From Maioricimonas rarisocia (lineage in GTDB: Bacteria > Planctomycetota > Planctomycetia > Planctomycetales > Planctomycetaceae), in NCBI RefSeq assembly GCF_007747795.1, contig NZ_CP036275.1, positions 2,284,001-2,348,000 of the forward strand: DNA of 64,000 nucleotides, in the 5' to 3' direction. Below the pieces are notes generated by a model. It was not told the DNA's origin. It made no database searches and worked only from the letters and a program-made list of their open reading frames with translations. Shown here piece by piece: positions 50,689-60,682 of the stretch (position 1 is its first letter; each line of letters opens with the position of its first letter). Made by a program: the position numbers and the translations under genes.

Positions 50689-53600
50689 ACCAGCCAACTC
50701 CGGCAACGAGCAGAACATTGAATGTGATCAGCAGCCAGAACCGGAAATCGGCCTCCGCCGAGTCGCCCTCAGCAACACCCGCGACCTGGGCGCCGGCAGC
50801 GCCTGCCCCCCTGCGATGGGAACCATTCATGATCTCGCGGTACTTGCCGAATTCCTCCCGCGAAAGCTTCTGGTCCCCCCCGGCGTCGGCTGCCAGAAAC
50901 GCTTCCTCAATCCGACCAATCATCGACTGCGCACCACGGTCGGTGCGCCCCTTGTAGTTAACAAGCAGTTCATCGAGAACCAGAGCATGGTCGCCATTGG
51001 CGTCGCTGTATTCGAAGGCGATAGTGGCGGGGACTCTGGCCGGGTCGATGTAAAAGTCAAGGTCGCGTAGAGCCAGCTTGCCGTCGCCATCGCTGTCCAG
51101 ACGCCGGAAATACTCTTGCGCAAGCGATACCAGTTCGACTCCTTCCAGATCATGGAACTCGCTGAACGACAGGTGGCCGTCTCCGTCCCGATCCGTCCGC
51201 CTGCTGTGCCACGAAGCCAGCATATTGGCCATCGGGACGCGTCGATACTCCGTCAGCGACAGCACATCGTCCCCGTCGTCGTCGAAGGCGGCCAGGTAAC
51301 GTTCTGTCATCAGATGCTGCCACTCCGGCGTGCCCGCCATGATTTCCTCGTGCGACAGCCCACCGCTCAGATCCGTGTCGTACTTCAGAAACTGCGCCAC
51401 CGGATCGACAATCCAGTGCGGCGCAGCACTCCACTCCGCGAAATCCAGCATCGAATCTCCATTCGCGTCCGCACTCGCGAACTTCTCCTCGGCCGTCGTG
51501 CCGCCGAAGCCCCGTTCGAGGTACTCCTCGCGACTGACCCGGTCGTCACCATCTTCGTCGGCGAACCGGAAGTTCATGGAGTTGTGAATCACCCCCGATG
51601 GCTCGCGGTACGGCAAACCGTCCAGGCGCCAGATCCCGTATGCGGCGTAGACGACCCGTTGAATTTCATCGAATGTGACGCCGTCGTCCTGGTTCAGATT
51701 CCAGTCCCGGTACCCGCTCAACTGCAGCCCGGGGACGTCCCGGGTCAGCCTTCCGTTTCGAAACTCCTCTCCCGTGAGCCGGCCGTCTCCGTCACTTTCC
51801 GCTGCTGCAAACGTCTGCTCGAGTTGCGTAACCATCCTCTCTGCCAGTTCGCCGACGGGATCCGGAGCCGCGATCCGCTGCGAAAGTGCCGTTCGCGAGG
51901 GGATGCTCCGATACTCGCGCTCGGTCAGCGCACCGTCACCGTCTGCGTCGAAAACTGCAAAATCTCTGCGTTCCACCGCGGCGTCCCGTTCTGGCGAAAT
52001 GAACTCGTCCAGTGTCAGCACACCGTCGTCGTTCGCATCCGCCGCCTGGAAATCCCGCTCCGGATCGCGGAAAGACGTATGGAAATGCCACTCATCGAGG
52101 TCGAGCTGACCGTCCCCCGACGTGTCGAGACTGTGAAACATGAACGCGACCATCGCTGCGCCGTCGATTGTTCTCCCCCAGCTGAAATCAGCCGGCGACA
52201 GAAAGCCGTCATCGTCAGAGTCCCGTCGCTGTTCGTGCCACGCTTCGTGAAAATTGGCGATCGGACAGAGGCGAAATTCCCGGAAGCTCAACAGGCCGTC
52301 TCCATCGGAGTCGAACGCCGGCAAAACGAACGTTGCCACCAGCTGCTGGTAGCCCGGTGTCGATGCCAGCAGCTCCTCCCTGGACAGTTTGCCGTCCAGA
52401 TCAGTGTCGGCTCTCATGAACATGGCCAGCGGGTCGAAGTGCAGAACCTGCCACGCTTCTTCGGGGGAAAGTCTTCCGTCACCATTCTGGTCGAACTTTG
52501 CAATTTCCGCTTCAGCCGTGTCGCGGTCGAGTTTCCGCTTCTCCGTCATCTCCTCAACCGAAATCGCATCGTCTCCATCCACGTCCTGCCAGCGAAATGC
52601 CATCCAGCTGAAGACCCGGCCGGTCGGCTCGCGCAGCGACAGGCCATCCATCCGACGAACTCCGAAGGCCGCTTCAACGACACGCACCACTTCGTCCTGC
52701 GTCAGTTCTCCTTCATCATCCAGATCCCAGTCTCTGAATTCGACTCCCTCCAGCCCCGAAATCGCATCGCCCAGTCCGGACTCTCCAAACTCCGCTTCCT
52801 CGAGCGTTCCGTTGCCGTCCACGTCCCAGCCAGACCACTGCTGCCGGATCTGAGCCAGAGACTCGTCAGCCAGCTCAACAACCGGATCGGGGATTGCGGC
52901 CCGCTGCTCCAATGACACCAGCGAGGTGATTGCACGATACTCGTCTTCCGAAAGGCTTTCGTCGCCGTTCCAGTCGACAACGCCGAAGTCGCGGGCAAGC
53001 CGTGGCTGTTTTTCTTCAGCCTCACCGTTCAGCAGTTCTTGCAGCGACAGTGCGCCGTCCCGATTCTGGTCCCGGTAGACAAACGCGACGTGGACCGGCA
53101 CCCGTCCGGGAATCACGTGAAACTCGAACTCCGTCAGATCGAGACGCTCGTCACCGTTGGTATCAAGACGCTCGAAGAGAAACGCCCGAACTGCACACGA
53201 TTCCAGTTCCCGGCCCCAGGTGAATTCTTCGAAAGACAACTGTCCGTCATCATCGAGATCCTGACGCCGGTGACGTGCTTCATGCCAGGCTTCGTCGTAG
53301 TTGGCAAGTGGACACGAACGGTACTCCATGAAGTTCAACTCGCCGTCCCTGTCACGGTCGAATCCGGGAAAGACGAAGGCGGCGATGCCCCGCCGATAGT
53401 CCGGGGCCGCTTCCAGGAGCTCGGCCTCCGACAGCAAACCGTTCAGATCCATGTCGGCATCCAGAAACCGACTCAGGATGTCCTCCCTGCTGATCCCCCA
53501 CGCCTCTTCGGCATCCAGTGTGCCGTCCTCATCCCTGTCAAACCGTGCGATCAGTTCGCCGGCCGCCTCTGCGTCCATCTTGCGCCGGACCTGCGTGTCT

Positions 53601-54250
53601 TCCGAACCGATCACGCCGTCCCTGTCGGCATCCTGATACCGAAAGCCCATCGAATTGAACACGTGCCCATTGTCCCTCCGCAGCAGCATTCCCGCCCATG
53701 ATCGAACTCCATACGCGACCTCGAGCAAATTCACCGCTTCCTCCTGCGAGATGCCCCGCTCGCCGTCGCGGTCCCACGTTTCATATTCAACGTCCGTCGC
53801 GCCCGGCACGATCGAGTTCAGCCCGGCAGATTCCGTTTCGGCTTCATCCAGCACGTTGTCGCCGTTGCGGTCCCAGGCGTCCCACTGCTGCCGGATGAAC
53901 TCGATCCGTTCAGCACACATCTCGGCGATCGGATCGGGAACGCCCGTCCGTTCTTCGCCCGGCCGCATCCCCGGAATCGCAAAGTACTCCTCGCGGGACA
54001 GTTGACCGTTCTGATCCCAGTCAACGACCCGATAATCCCGCTCGAGTGCCGGGTGACGCTCCTCCGGATGCTGCTCCTTCAGTTCCGGCAGGGTGACGAC
54101 GCCGTCAGCGTTCATGTCACATGCCGCGAATCTGTCGCTGGTGGAGGTGACGTCGCTGTCCTCCTGCGCCAGGGCGGGACCCCGAAGGCCACACGCCGAA
54201 ATACCGAGCCACGCCATGGCGAGGACCAGACGACTTCGAACGGTGAACAT
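50669..54250 (-). CDS. Giant EF-hand repeat protein with C-terminal membrane anchor
   Basis: 1193 residues. Signal peptide ends near RGPALAQ; a hydrophobic helix (FWLLITFNVLLVAGVGW) lies at the C-terminus. Between them I count 32 EF-hand-like loops of the DxDxDG...E form, for example DMNADGVVTLPE, DTDLDGKLSREE and DADGDGALTERE. They fall into three repeats of ten loops (about 360 residues each) plus two final loops. Each repeat starts DxNxDGxLTLxEL and holds an IPDPxxEL segment. Calcium binding at the cell surface is the natural inference. ATG 54250 is preferred (GGGAGAAG upstream); GTG 54280 would overlap the preceding stop. Confidence 0.9.
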   Translation of the reverse strand: MFTVRSRLVLAMAWLGISACGLRGPALAQEDSDVTSTSDRFAACDMNADGVVTLPELKEQHPEERHPALERDYRVVDWDQNGQLSREEYFAIPGMRPGEERTGVPDPIAEMCAERIEFIRQQWDAWDRNGDNVLDEAETESAGLNSIVPGATDVEYETWDRDGERGISQEEAVNLLEVAYGVRSWAGMLLRRDNGHVFNSMGFRYQDADRDGVIGSEDTQVRRKMDAEAAGELIARFDRDEDGTLDAEEAWGISREDILSRFLDADMDLNGLLSEAELLEAAPDYRRGIAAFVFPGFDRDRDGELNFMEYRSCPLANYDEAWHEARHRRQDLDDDGQLSFEEFTWGRELESCAVRAFLFERLDTNGDERLDLTEFEFHVIPGRVPVHVAFVYRDQNRDGALSLQELLNGEAEEKQPRLARDFGVVDWNGDESLSEDEYRAITSLVSLEQRAAIPDPVVELADESLAQIRQQWSGWDVDGNGTLEEAEFGESGLGDAISGLEGVEFRDWDLDDEGELTQDEVVRVVEAAFGVRRMDGLSLREPTGRVFSWMAFRWQDVDGDDAISVEEMTEKRKLDRDTAEAEIAKFDQNGDGRLSPEEAWQVLHFDPLAMFMRADTDLDGKLSREELLASTPGYQQLVATFVLPAFDSDGDGLLSFREFRLCPIANFHEAWHEQRRDSDDDGFLSPADFSWGRTIDGAAMVAFMFHSLDTSGDGQLDLDEWHFHTSFRDPERDFQAADANDDGVLTLDEFISPERDAAVERRDFAVFDADGDGALTEREYRSIPSRTALSQRIAAPDPVGELAERMVTQLEQTFAAAESDGDGRLTGEEFRNGRLTRDVPGLQLSGYRDWNLNQDDGVTFDEIQRVVYAAYGIWRLDGLPYREPSGVIHNSMNFRFADEDGDDRVSREEYLERGFGGTTAEEKFASADANGDSMLDFAEWSAAPHWIVDPVAQFLKYDTDLSGGLSHEEIMAGTPEWQHLMTERYLAAFDDDGDDVLSLTEYRRVPMANMLASWHSRRTDRDGDGHLSFSEFHDLEGVELVSLAQEYFRRLDSDGDGKLALRDLDFYIDPARVPATIAFEYSDANGDHALVLDELLVNYKGRTDRGAQSMIGRIEEAFLAADAGGDQKLSREEFGKYREIMNGSHRRGAGAAGAQVAGVAEGDSAEADFRFWLLITFNVLLVAGVGWYAIAKT

Positions 54251-54276
54251 GACGACGCTTCTCCCGTTTTCCAGTG

Positions 54277-55893
54277 TCACTGCGATGATCGCTCGTTGGC
54301 AATGTGATGCTTTGAGATGTCGCGCTCCGGGTGACGTTGCCTGTCATATCGCCTCAGAAAGAACGTCCCCGAGTAATCGTTCAGCGAGATCTCGGTCGCC
54401 AGTTGCCACAGGTTCCCCAGCTGAACCGGCATGAGAAATCGTTCCCGCCGCCCGTAGTCACACACCCAGACCGTCTCCCAGTCAGACATGTCGATCCTGG
54501 CGGCAGAGAGATACTCGTCGTCCGACGTCAGTGCCGTGCCGACGAAAAACGGATAGTCGGCCTCGGCTCCGAAGATCTTCATTCCGGATGGGCCCCCCGC
54601 ATACACGCACGCCGTCGTGTAGAACATCGGATTCGAGAACACCAGCGGTTCGTCGGCTCGACGATGCTCTCGCCACGTCTCGAGCATCCCGGGAATACCA
54701 GTCCCGTCGGCGGCCGTCGCGCGCCAGGCGTGATAGTCCCAGGCGAAATACCCCAGGCCGCTAACGACGACAGCCGCCAGAGGAACCCTCAGCAACCACT
54801 TCGGAAGCCGGGCAACAAATGTCGCAACCGCGACGCACGCCAGTGAATGGCCGGCGATGAAGTACCGCCCGTTGACGATGTTCTCTCCGAGAAGCGATAC
54901 GCCGATGAGCGCGATGAACGGCAGCCCGGCCGCGCAGGCGATTAGCAGATCGAATGGCCGCCGCCCCATGGCCACCACCACCAGGATGACCAGCAGTCCC
55001 TGAGCGATCCACAACCCCACGACAGGATCGGAGACCGGCCGCTGGTACACCACGAAGCACTTCACGAATGCCTCCCCGAGCAGGTCCAGGTCGAACGGCT
55101 TGATCCAGAAATCGTCCTGTACCCGCCTGTGCTGCGCATGGACCACCAGCATCCATGGCAGACTCGCCAGTCCCACTGCGGCCATCGCCAGCAGCGCGGG
55201 CCGAGCGAGCCGCCCTGCAGATGCCCAGACTCGCCGTCGCTGAAGCAGCACCGTTGCCAGAGCCAGTACGTGGGCGGCAACAACGAACAGCATCGTCACG
55301 TGGGTGTACAGCCCGGCGATCTCCACGACGGTGAACCAGAACCATCGGGACCAGCTCTCCGGTTGCCGGATCGCACGCCATAGTAGCCACGTGCTGAGCA
55401 GAGCCAGACACGTCACCGGCGCGTACATCCGTACCTGCTGGGACCAGCTGATGTGGATCGGACTCAACGCGATCCCCAGGCCCGCCAGCGTCGCCCCCAG
55501 CAATGCTGCGCCACCACTCGCGGGCCGCTCCTGTGTCTGCCGCAGGCCCTCGTATGTGAACCCGAACGCGCAGACGACGGCTCCCAGACTCCACAGCGTC
55601 GAGAACAGTCGCGTCCACCACTCATCCGCATCAAACAGTGCCAGCCAGCCCTGAAGACACCAGAAGAACAGCGGCGGATGAGTGTCCTCGGAACACCGGA
55701 CCACCATCTCCGCCAGCGGAAACCCGGCCATTCGGATACTGAACGTCTCGTCGAACCAGTAATGCACCTCTCCCAGTCGTAGCAGCCGCACCGACAACGC
55801 CGCGCCCAACGTCAGCAGGAGTGCCGCACCGACCGCGACCCCCGTCAGGAGTGATCTCCGCCTGGATCCCGTTTGCGATGATGCAGCCCGCAT
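54277..55893 (-). CDS. GT-C family membrane glycosyltransferase-like protein 1
   Basis: 538 residues with about ten hydrophobic segments. The first loop carries EVHYWFDETFSIRMAGFPL (DE motif as in ArnT/PMT enzymes) and RCSEDTHPPLFFWCLQG; SWSQQVRMYAPVT also typifies family 39-like transferases, which move sugars from polyprenyl phosphate to an exported acceptor. The C-terminal 150 residues are extracytoplasmic. A paralogue is upstream (55912-57534), 18 bp away. The stop lies next to the EF-hand gene, so that protein is an obvious candidate acceptor, by inference. Confidence 0.83.
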   Translation of the reverse strand: MRAASSQTGSRRRSLLTGVAVGAALLLTLGAALSVRLLRLGEVHYWFDETFSIRMAGFPLAEMVVRCSEDTHPPLFFWCLQGWLALFDADEWWTRLFSTLWSLGAVVCAFGFTYEGLRQTQERPASGGAALLGATLAGLGIALSPIHISWSQQVRMYAPVTCLALLSTWLLWRAIRQPESWSRWFWFTVVEIAGLYTHVTMLFVVAAHVLALATVLLQRRRVWASAGRLARPALLAMAAVGLASLPWMLVVHAQHRRVQDDFWIKPFDLDLLGEAFVKCFVVYQRPVSDPVVGLWIAQGLLVILVVVAMGRRPFDLLIACAAGLPFIALIGVSLLGENIVNGRYFIAGHSLACVAVATFVARLPKWLLRVPLAAVVVSGLGYFAWDYHAWRATAADGTGIPGMLETWREHRRADEPLVFSNPMFYTTACVYAGGPSGMKIFGAEADYPFFVGTALTSDDEYLSAARIDMSDWETVWVCDYGRRERFLMPVQLGNLWQLATEISLNDYSGTFFLRRYDRQRHPERDISKHHIANERSSQ

Positions 55894-55911
55894 GTTCCCG
55901 TGTCTTTCCCT

Positions 55912-57534
55912 TTACTGGTCGCCCTCTTGTGGCGAAGAACCATTCCGCCTGTAGGCCCGAATCACCAGCGTCCCGTACCACTCCCGAATCCGCTTCTCCT
56001 CCTGCACATGCCAGGCATCCGGCAGCCGTACCTTCCAGTTTCCCCCCAGCCAATCCTCCGCATCCAGCGTCCAGACCCAGTCGCGCCCTCCCTCCTCCAC
56101 CGTCGACAGCGACAGGTACTCGTCGTCGCGCATCACTGGGGCCCCCTGGAAGTGCGGAAACCCATGACCCGGATCGAACGCATACACGTCGCTCAGACCC
56201 TCGTTGTGAACGCACACGTTCAGGTACAGCATCGGATTGCATACCAGCACCGGTTCATCCGCCGCCCTGACCTCCCGCAACGTCTCGACCGCTGCCGACA
56301 TCCCCGGCAACGCGGCCTGGCTGCTGCGCACGAGACGCTGCTGGTAGCCCAGATAACCCGTCCCGACGATCGCCACGAAGGCCACCAGGTAACGGATCGC
56401 TGCCACGGGAATACTGGCAATCAGAATCGCCGCGCCTGCCAGCAGGCAGACGTGCGCGTTGATGAGATACCGCGGCACCATGACGTTCTGATCCGCCACT
56501 GACCATGCGGCGGCCACCCCGTACGGCACCAGCACCAGCCAGCCCACCATCCGCGCTCCCACGCCGCGATGGACCAGCAGCATCAGAACGCTCGCCAGCA
56601 CCAGTTCTGCAATCACCAGACAGGTCGTGTCCGCAGCCGGCAGCGACGTATGCGAAACAAGCAACCTGCCCCAGACGTTGATCACGTCCTGCCAGGAAAA
56701 CTCCCCGATCCAGTAGCTCCGTTTTACCAGTGCCCGCTGGATCAGAAACGAAGGCAGCCATAGAGACCACAGTGACGCCGTTGCCCAGCCTGTAATCAAT
56801 ATCGACAGGAAGTCTCCCTCTCGCACACCGCGCCACGACCGCCATCCCGACCAGCACAGCGCAAATGTCAGCTGACCGAACACCGTGAAGGTGCCGTAGT
56901 GATGCTGCAGCGCCAGCGCCGCCGCCAGCACGACGTAACACGCCAACCGGTACGTTCCCCCGCTCTGAAACCATCGCAGCAGAAACCACGTCGACCACAC
57001 CGTCAGACAGGTACCCAGCGCGTACATCTTCACCTGCTGCGACCAGTGAATGTGCAGCGGACTCAGCGCAATCAGCAGCGCCGCCAGAACACCCCCGAAC
57101 TCGCTTCGCCCGCGATCTGTCGCACCCCGCTCCGGCTGGTCGCGACCGGCCGTCCTCCCCGAGAGAGCCGCACGCGCCAGAGCGTAACCCCCGACGACGG
57201 TCCCGATTCCCCACAGCAGCGAGTAGTATCGCAGGCTCGACAGCGACCCGCCGAACAGACCGCGCCACGCCGAGAGCAGCAGAAAGTGTCCCGGCGGATG
57301 AACGTTCCGCTCCGACCGGTCGATGATTTCTCCCGGCGGGAACTGCGCCATCCGCCATCCCAGACTCTCGTCGAACCAGCTGTGAACCGCGGCAAATTCA
57401 TGATGCCGTAGCGCCACGCCCACCAGCGCGACCACTATCAGGCCGCACCAGCCCCAGACCGCCGGTCCACTCGGATCGAACGGCGAACCCGCCTGGATTG
57501 ATTTCGACGCCACCGCTGGGCTGACCTCCGTCAA
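55912..57534 (-). CDS. GT-C family membrane glycosyltransferase-like protein 2
   Basis: 540 residues, paralogous to the next gene. VHSWFDESLGWRMAQFPPGE holds the DE pair, NVHPPGHFLLLSAW and HIHWSQQVKMYALGTCL match the neighbour's motifs. About ten membrane helices, then a soluble tail (GHGFPHFQGAPVMRDDEYL). The start is TTG 57534, overlapping the preceding stop by four bases (TTGA); GGAG lies about 7 nt upstream. The overlap with the DUF1559 gene strongly suggests coupled translation. Confidence 0.83.
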   Translation of the reverse strand: MTEVSPAVASKSIQAGSPFDPSGPAVWGWCGLIVVALVGVALRHHEFAAVHSWFDESLGWRMAQFPPGEIIDRSERNVHPPGHFLLLSAWRGLFGGSLSSLRYYSLLWGIGTVVGGYALARAALSGRTAGRDQPERGATDRGRSEFGGVLAALLIALSPLHIHWSQQVKMYALGTCLTVWSTWFLLRWFQSGGTYRLACYVVLAAALALQHHYGTFTVFGQLTFALCWSGWRSWRGVREGDFLSILITGWATASLWSLWLPSFLIQRALVKRSYWIGEFSWQDVINVWGRLLVSHTSLPAADTTCLVIAELVLASVLMLLVHRGVGARMVGWLVLVPYGVAAAWSVADQNVMVPRYLINAHVCLLAGAAILIASIPVAAIRYLVAFVAIVGTGYLGYQQRLVRSSQAALPGMSAAVETLREVRAADEPVLVCNPMLYLNVCVHNEGLSDVYAFDPGHGFPHFQGAPVMRDDEYLSLSTVEEGGRDWVWTLDAEDWLGGNWKVRLPDAWHVQEEKRIREWYGTLVIRAYRRNGSSPQEGDQ

Positions 57535-58610
57535 AAGCCGTCTCCCGAAACAATCACCTGCTCGAGCGGCAAACCCTGCAGCCGCAACCCCTGAGGACTC
57601 ACCAGCGCCGCATAGATCGCTCCGTCGATCTGCTCGGAAACGAACTGCACATGTCCATCCGCATAGGCCACGTTGACTCCCCCTTCGTGGAACGAGTTCG
57701 GGATCGGCGAACTCCCCTCGGCACTCTGCAGCCCGCTGTTGATCCGGTTCTCACCAGCATTGCACCGGGAGTAGTCGACGTTCCCTTCGTTGCAGGCACC
57801 GCCGGGGCACGGGTTGCCGATGTAAAAGGCGCAGCGGTACGGATTCGAGTCCGCGAAATTCGCCAGTTCCGTGTCCGGATCGAAGCCGGCCCGCACATTC
57901 TCTGCCAACATGAACGTCTGCGATGTGCCGTCAAGCACGTCTCCCAGACTATGATGCCGCCGAGTGACGTTGTTGTTCCGCGACTCCAGAAAGAACATCC
58001 CCATCGCCTCGAACAGCTTCTTGTCCAGAGCGTCCACATCCGGGTCGCCGGTGCAGCCGGCTCCGTCCCCGTTGAGATCCAGCAGCGTCCATTCCCGGTC
58101 CACCGGACAGTCCCTCACGCCGCTTCGCCGCACCGTGAATCCCACCCCCCCGTTCACCGCGTAGCTGAGGTCACCGAACTTCTCGGGGTTGCGGCTCAGG
58201 TCGGTCGAGCAGACGTAGACCGGCACCTGGGCACGCCTGAGCGCATCGTTCGCCGGATCCTCCAGCGGCCGGTCTGGGGACAGCTGATCGAACAGATTCC
58301 CCTGATTGATGTACGGCAGAATCTCGACCGCCCAGCTGTGCAGCCGGTGCGTCCGGTCCGGATCGATGTGATAGTAGCCCGAGGCCGGCAGCCGCTGCTT
58401 CGATTCGTCGTACTGAGTCAGGCCGAAGGCGATGTTGCGAAGATTGTTGATGCACTGTGTCCGCCGTGCCGCCTGACGGGCCTTGCCCACAGCCGGCAGG
58501 GTCAGTGCAGCCAGCACCGCGATCAGCCCCATCACGACGATCAACTCGATCATCGAGAGACCGCCCCGGACGTTACGGATTCTGTTGTGGATGCGTTCCT
58601 GACGTGTCAT
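57531..58610 (-). CDS. DUF1559 pseudopilin-like protein
   Basis: 359 residues. Prepilin-type motif GGLSMIELIVVMGLIAVLAAL followed by a long helix (RTQCINNLRNIAFGLTQYDE) and the DUF1559 domain ending in FHEGGVNVAYADGHVQFV. Proteins of this type are expanded in planctomycetes and resemble type II secretion pseudopilins; their role is unknown. Contains DLNGDGAGCTGDPDVDALD, a possible additional calcium loop. GGAAG before ATG 58610 supports the start. Part of the nine-gene cluster. Confidence 0.92.
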   Translation of the reverse strand: MTRQERIHNRIRNVRGGLSMIELIVVMGLIAVLAALTLPAVGKARQAARRTQCINNLRNIAFGLTQYDESKQRLPASGYYHIDPDRTHRLHSWAVEILPYINQGNLFDQLSPDRPLEDPANDALRRAQVPVYVCSTDLSRNPEKFGDLSYAVNGGVGFTVRRSGVRDCPVDREWTLLDLNGDGAGCTGDPDVDALDKKLFEAMGMFFLESRNNNVTRRHHSLGDVLDGTSQTFMLAENVRAGFDPDTELANFADSNPYRCAFYIGNPCPGGACNEGNVDYSRCNAGENRINSGLQSAEGSSPIPNSFHEGGVNVAYADGHVQFVSEQIDGAIYAALVSPQGLRLQGLPLEQVIVSGDGF

Positions 58611-58733
58611 GTCAGCTTCCATGGCAGAACTGCAGTCGCTGGTTTCAATGTGACGACATTCGCGCTCGCCCGCAGCCCCGGCTCACCTGCCCGGCCGTCG
58701 GGCCTGCTGCAACGTCAACCGGCACTCATCGAT

Positions 58734-60680
58734 TCATTTTCTTCCGCTTCGAGGACGATCAGCGTCATTGCCTCCGACACCTGTCAACACCACGATCGAG
58801 GCCCCCAGAACATTCAGTTGTCTGGTGCTCCGCACGAACATTCGATGGTTCAACTGTCGGCTCGCCTTCAATTGCTCGTAGTGATTCCGGCTGATGAAGA
58901 AAACATCCGAGGTCGAATATGCCGCCATGGTGTGTAACTCGCGTACCGTGCACGGCCGTTCAAAACGCAGTGGCTCTCCCGGAATGCCGAGATCGGTCGC
59001 GTCACACCCGGCGACCAGCCAGTAGTAAAACGAAGCATCGTCGGGGAGCGACGCCGATTCTTCCTCGACAAGCAGATTGTCCTGCCCCCAGTCGTAATTG
59101 CTTCCCAGCAGGTAACGAAAGCCCTGCCGGCTGCCCCCCGACCCCTCGTTGAAGTACGAAAGCTCCGACCCGACCGCTTGAAGTGACGAACAGGATGTGT
59201 GTATGGCCGCAATGGCCACGACCAGAATCGCGCACCGCCGTGCAATCCGTTTTGATCCGAACCGCCGTTCCAGGATCTTGCGCAGTACGACGCCCGCGCC
59301 TCCCGCAAGAACAAACAGGAAGACATACGCCGGCAGCACGTATCGAACGTGTTCATTAACGCTGGTTTCAAGGCTCACGCAAACGAAAACGGCAATTGGG
59401 AACAGAAGAACAGTCCAGAACACGTGCGGTGTCAGGAAGGGAGCGTCTCTCGCTCCCGTTGCCAGCAACCAGAGCCAGCCCGAAAACGATATCGCCGCCA
59501 ACAGTTGCAGGCCATGCGGCATTTTGACGAGCCAGCCGAAAACGTAGTAATACCACCAGCCTTTGCCTCGCCACTCACCAAGCAGGTACGACTGCAGGTC
59601 CGACGTCTCGAAGTAGTGTGCCTGGGTGTCGAATCCCATGACATACATCGCAGGCAAAGGAAGCGGAACGTCAGAGAAACCGGCCAGGGCCGTTCCCGAC
59701 CACAGAGGGGAATCATGCAGGTGGGCGATCCGGCTGCTCGAAAACTGCTCCGGACGCACCGATGTGCAGGTTCGGTCGAACGAATACCCGGCGTTGAGCA
59801 CGAGTCCGGCCAACAGAAGGGCGGCAAGAAAATGTCTCCCTGACGCACGTGAACGCTCGAACGTCGGCTCGGGTTCACTTCCGACTCCTCGGCAGTGCCG
59901 CGAGCCAATCCAGAGAATCCCCACTGTGGGGACAAGAAGAACGGCAGTGAGCTTTGAAAGCAACGCCAGACCCAGCAATGTGCCCAGTGCCGCAGTGTGA
60001 GCCCAGTCACAGGACTCTGACCAGCGCCAGAAGCAGTACATTGTTGCCAGGCAAAGAGAGGCCGAAGCGCAGTCGGGGGTCGTCAGACTGCCGTGTCCGC
60101 AGATATTCGGGTCCATGCACCAGAAAAACACGGCAATCAGTCCGGCCAGCTCGCTGTCCCAGAGCGTGCGGGACCAGCGGTACGCGACCCAGCCTCCAAG
60201 CAGGACGAACGGCACACAGCAGGCTCGCCCGAGAATGAGATACGTGCGAAAGCGGTCTCGATTGTCTGCGACAAAACGCGTCCCTAACGGGAACTCTTCA
60301 CGTGCTGCAGGCGGCGGTGTGGGATCAGGCAGAGAGATGTGGCAGCCCATGAAGACGGCAGGGACCGCGGCGACCATGCGGGGCAACGGCGGGTTCACGC
60401 AGAAGTAGTCGTGCCTTCCCGTTAACAGACTGACAACTCCGGAAGCCAGGTGCGCCGGTTCGTTCAGCGTGGGGCCCCACACCGACGCGTTGTAGACCAG
60501 GCGTCCTCCCTGCATGAACAGCAGGAGTGCCACAGTACATCGAGTCAGGCCGGCCGTCCGCGCAGGCGTGAGATCAGGGGAGCGACGCGTCAACTGGTAG
60601 AGTCCCCGTAAAGGTCCTCGCGAATCACAAAGGCGAGTTCCCGTCTGGTCACGGGCGCCAAAGGCACCTGTTGGGGTCAT
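58734..60680 (-). CDS. GT-C family membrane glycosyltransferase-like protein 3
   Basis: 648 residues, another multi-helix protein. The first loop has LNEPAHLASGVVSLLTGRHDYFCVNPPLPRM, where Asn replaces the Asp of the DE motif common to this family (planctomycetes often have NEP or DEP). WCMDPNICGHGSLTTPDCASAS and HVRYVLPAYVFLF are further family features. The C-terminus includes YDWGQDNLLVEEESASLPDDASFYYW. ATG 60680 lies 2 bp after the previous stop; TTG 60686 would overlap by four bases. Likely works with the other two GT-C proteins. Confidence 0.8.
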   Translation of the reverse strand: MTPTGAFGARDQTGTRLCDSRGPLRGLYQLTRRSPDLTPARTAGLTRCTVALLLFMQGGRLVYNASVWGPTLNEPAHLASGVVSLLTGRHDYFCVNPPLPRMVAAVPAVFMGCHISLPDPTPPPAAREEFPLGTRFVADNRDRFRTYLILGRACCVPFVLLGGWVAYRWSRTLWDSELAGLIAVFFWCMDPNICGHGSLTTPDCASASLCLATMYCFWRWSESCDWAHTAALGTLLGLALLSKLTAVLLVPTVGILWIGSRHCRGVGSEPEPTFERSRASGRHFLAALLLAGLVLNAGYSFDRTCTSVRPEQFSSSRIAHLHDSPLWSGTALAGFSDVPLPLPAMYVMGFDTQAHYFETSDLQSYLLGEWRGKGWWYYYVFGWLVKMPHGLQLLAAISFSGWLWLLATGARDAPFLTPHVFWTVLLFPIAVFVCVSLETSVNEHVRYVLPAYVFLFVLAGGAGVVLRKILERRFGSKRIARRCAILVVAIAAIHTSCSSLQAVGSELSYFNEGSGGSRQGFRYLLGSNYDWGQDNLLVEEESASLPDDASFYYWLVAGCDATDLGIPGEPLRFERPCTVRELHTMAAYSTSDVFFISRNHYEQLKASRQLNHRMFVRSTRQLNVLGASIVVLTGVGGNDADRPRSGRK

Positions 60681-60682
60681 GG

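Noticed and set aside
51116..52915. Long open frame opposite the EF-hand gene, and similar ones opposite the topoisomerase genes (6453-7448, 8696-9877)
   Set aside because: Shadow frames caused by high GC and Asp/Glu/Gly codon use; no ribosome sites or motifs.
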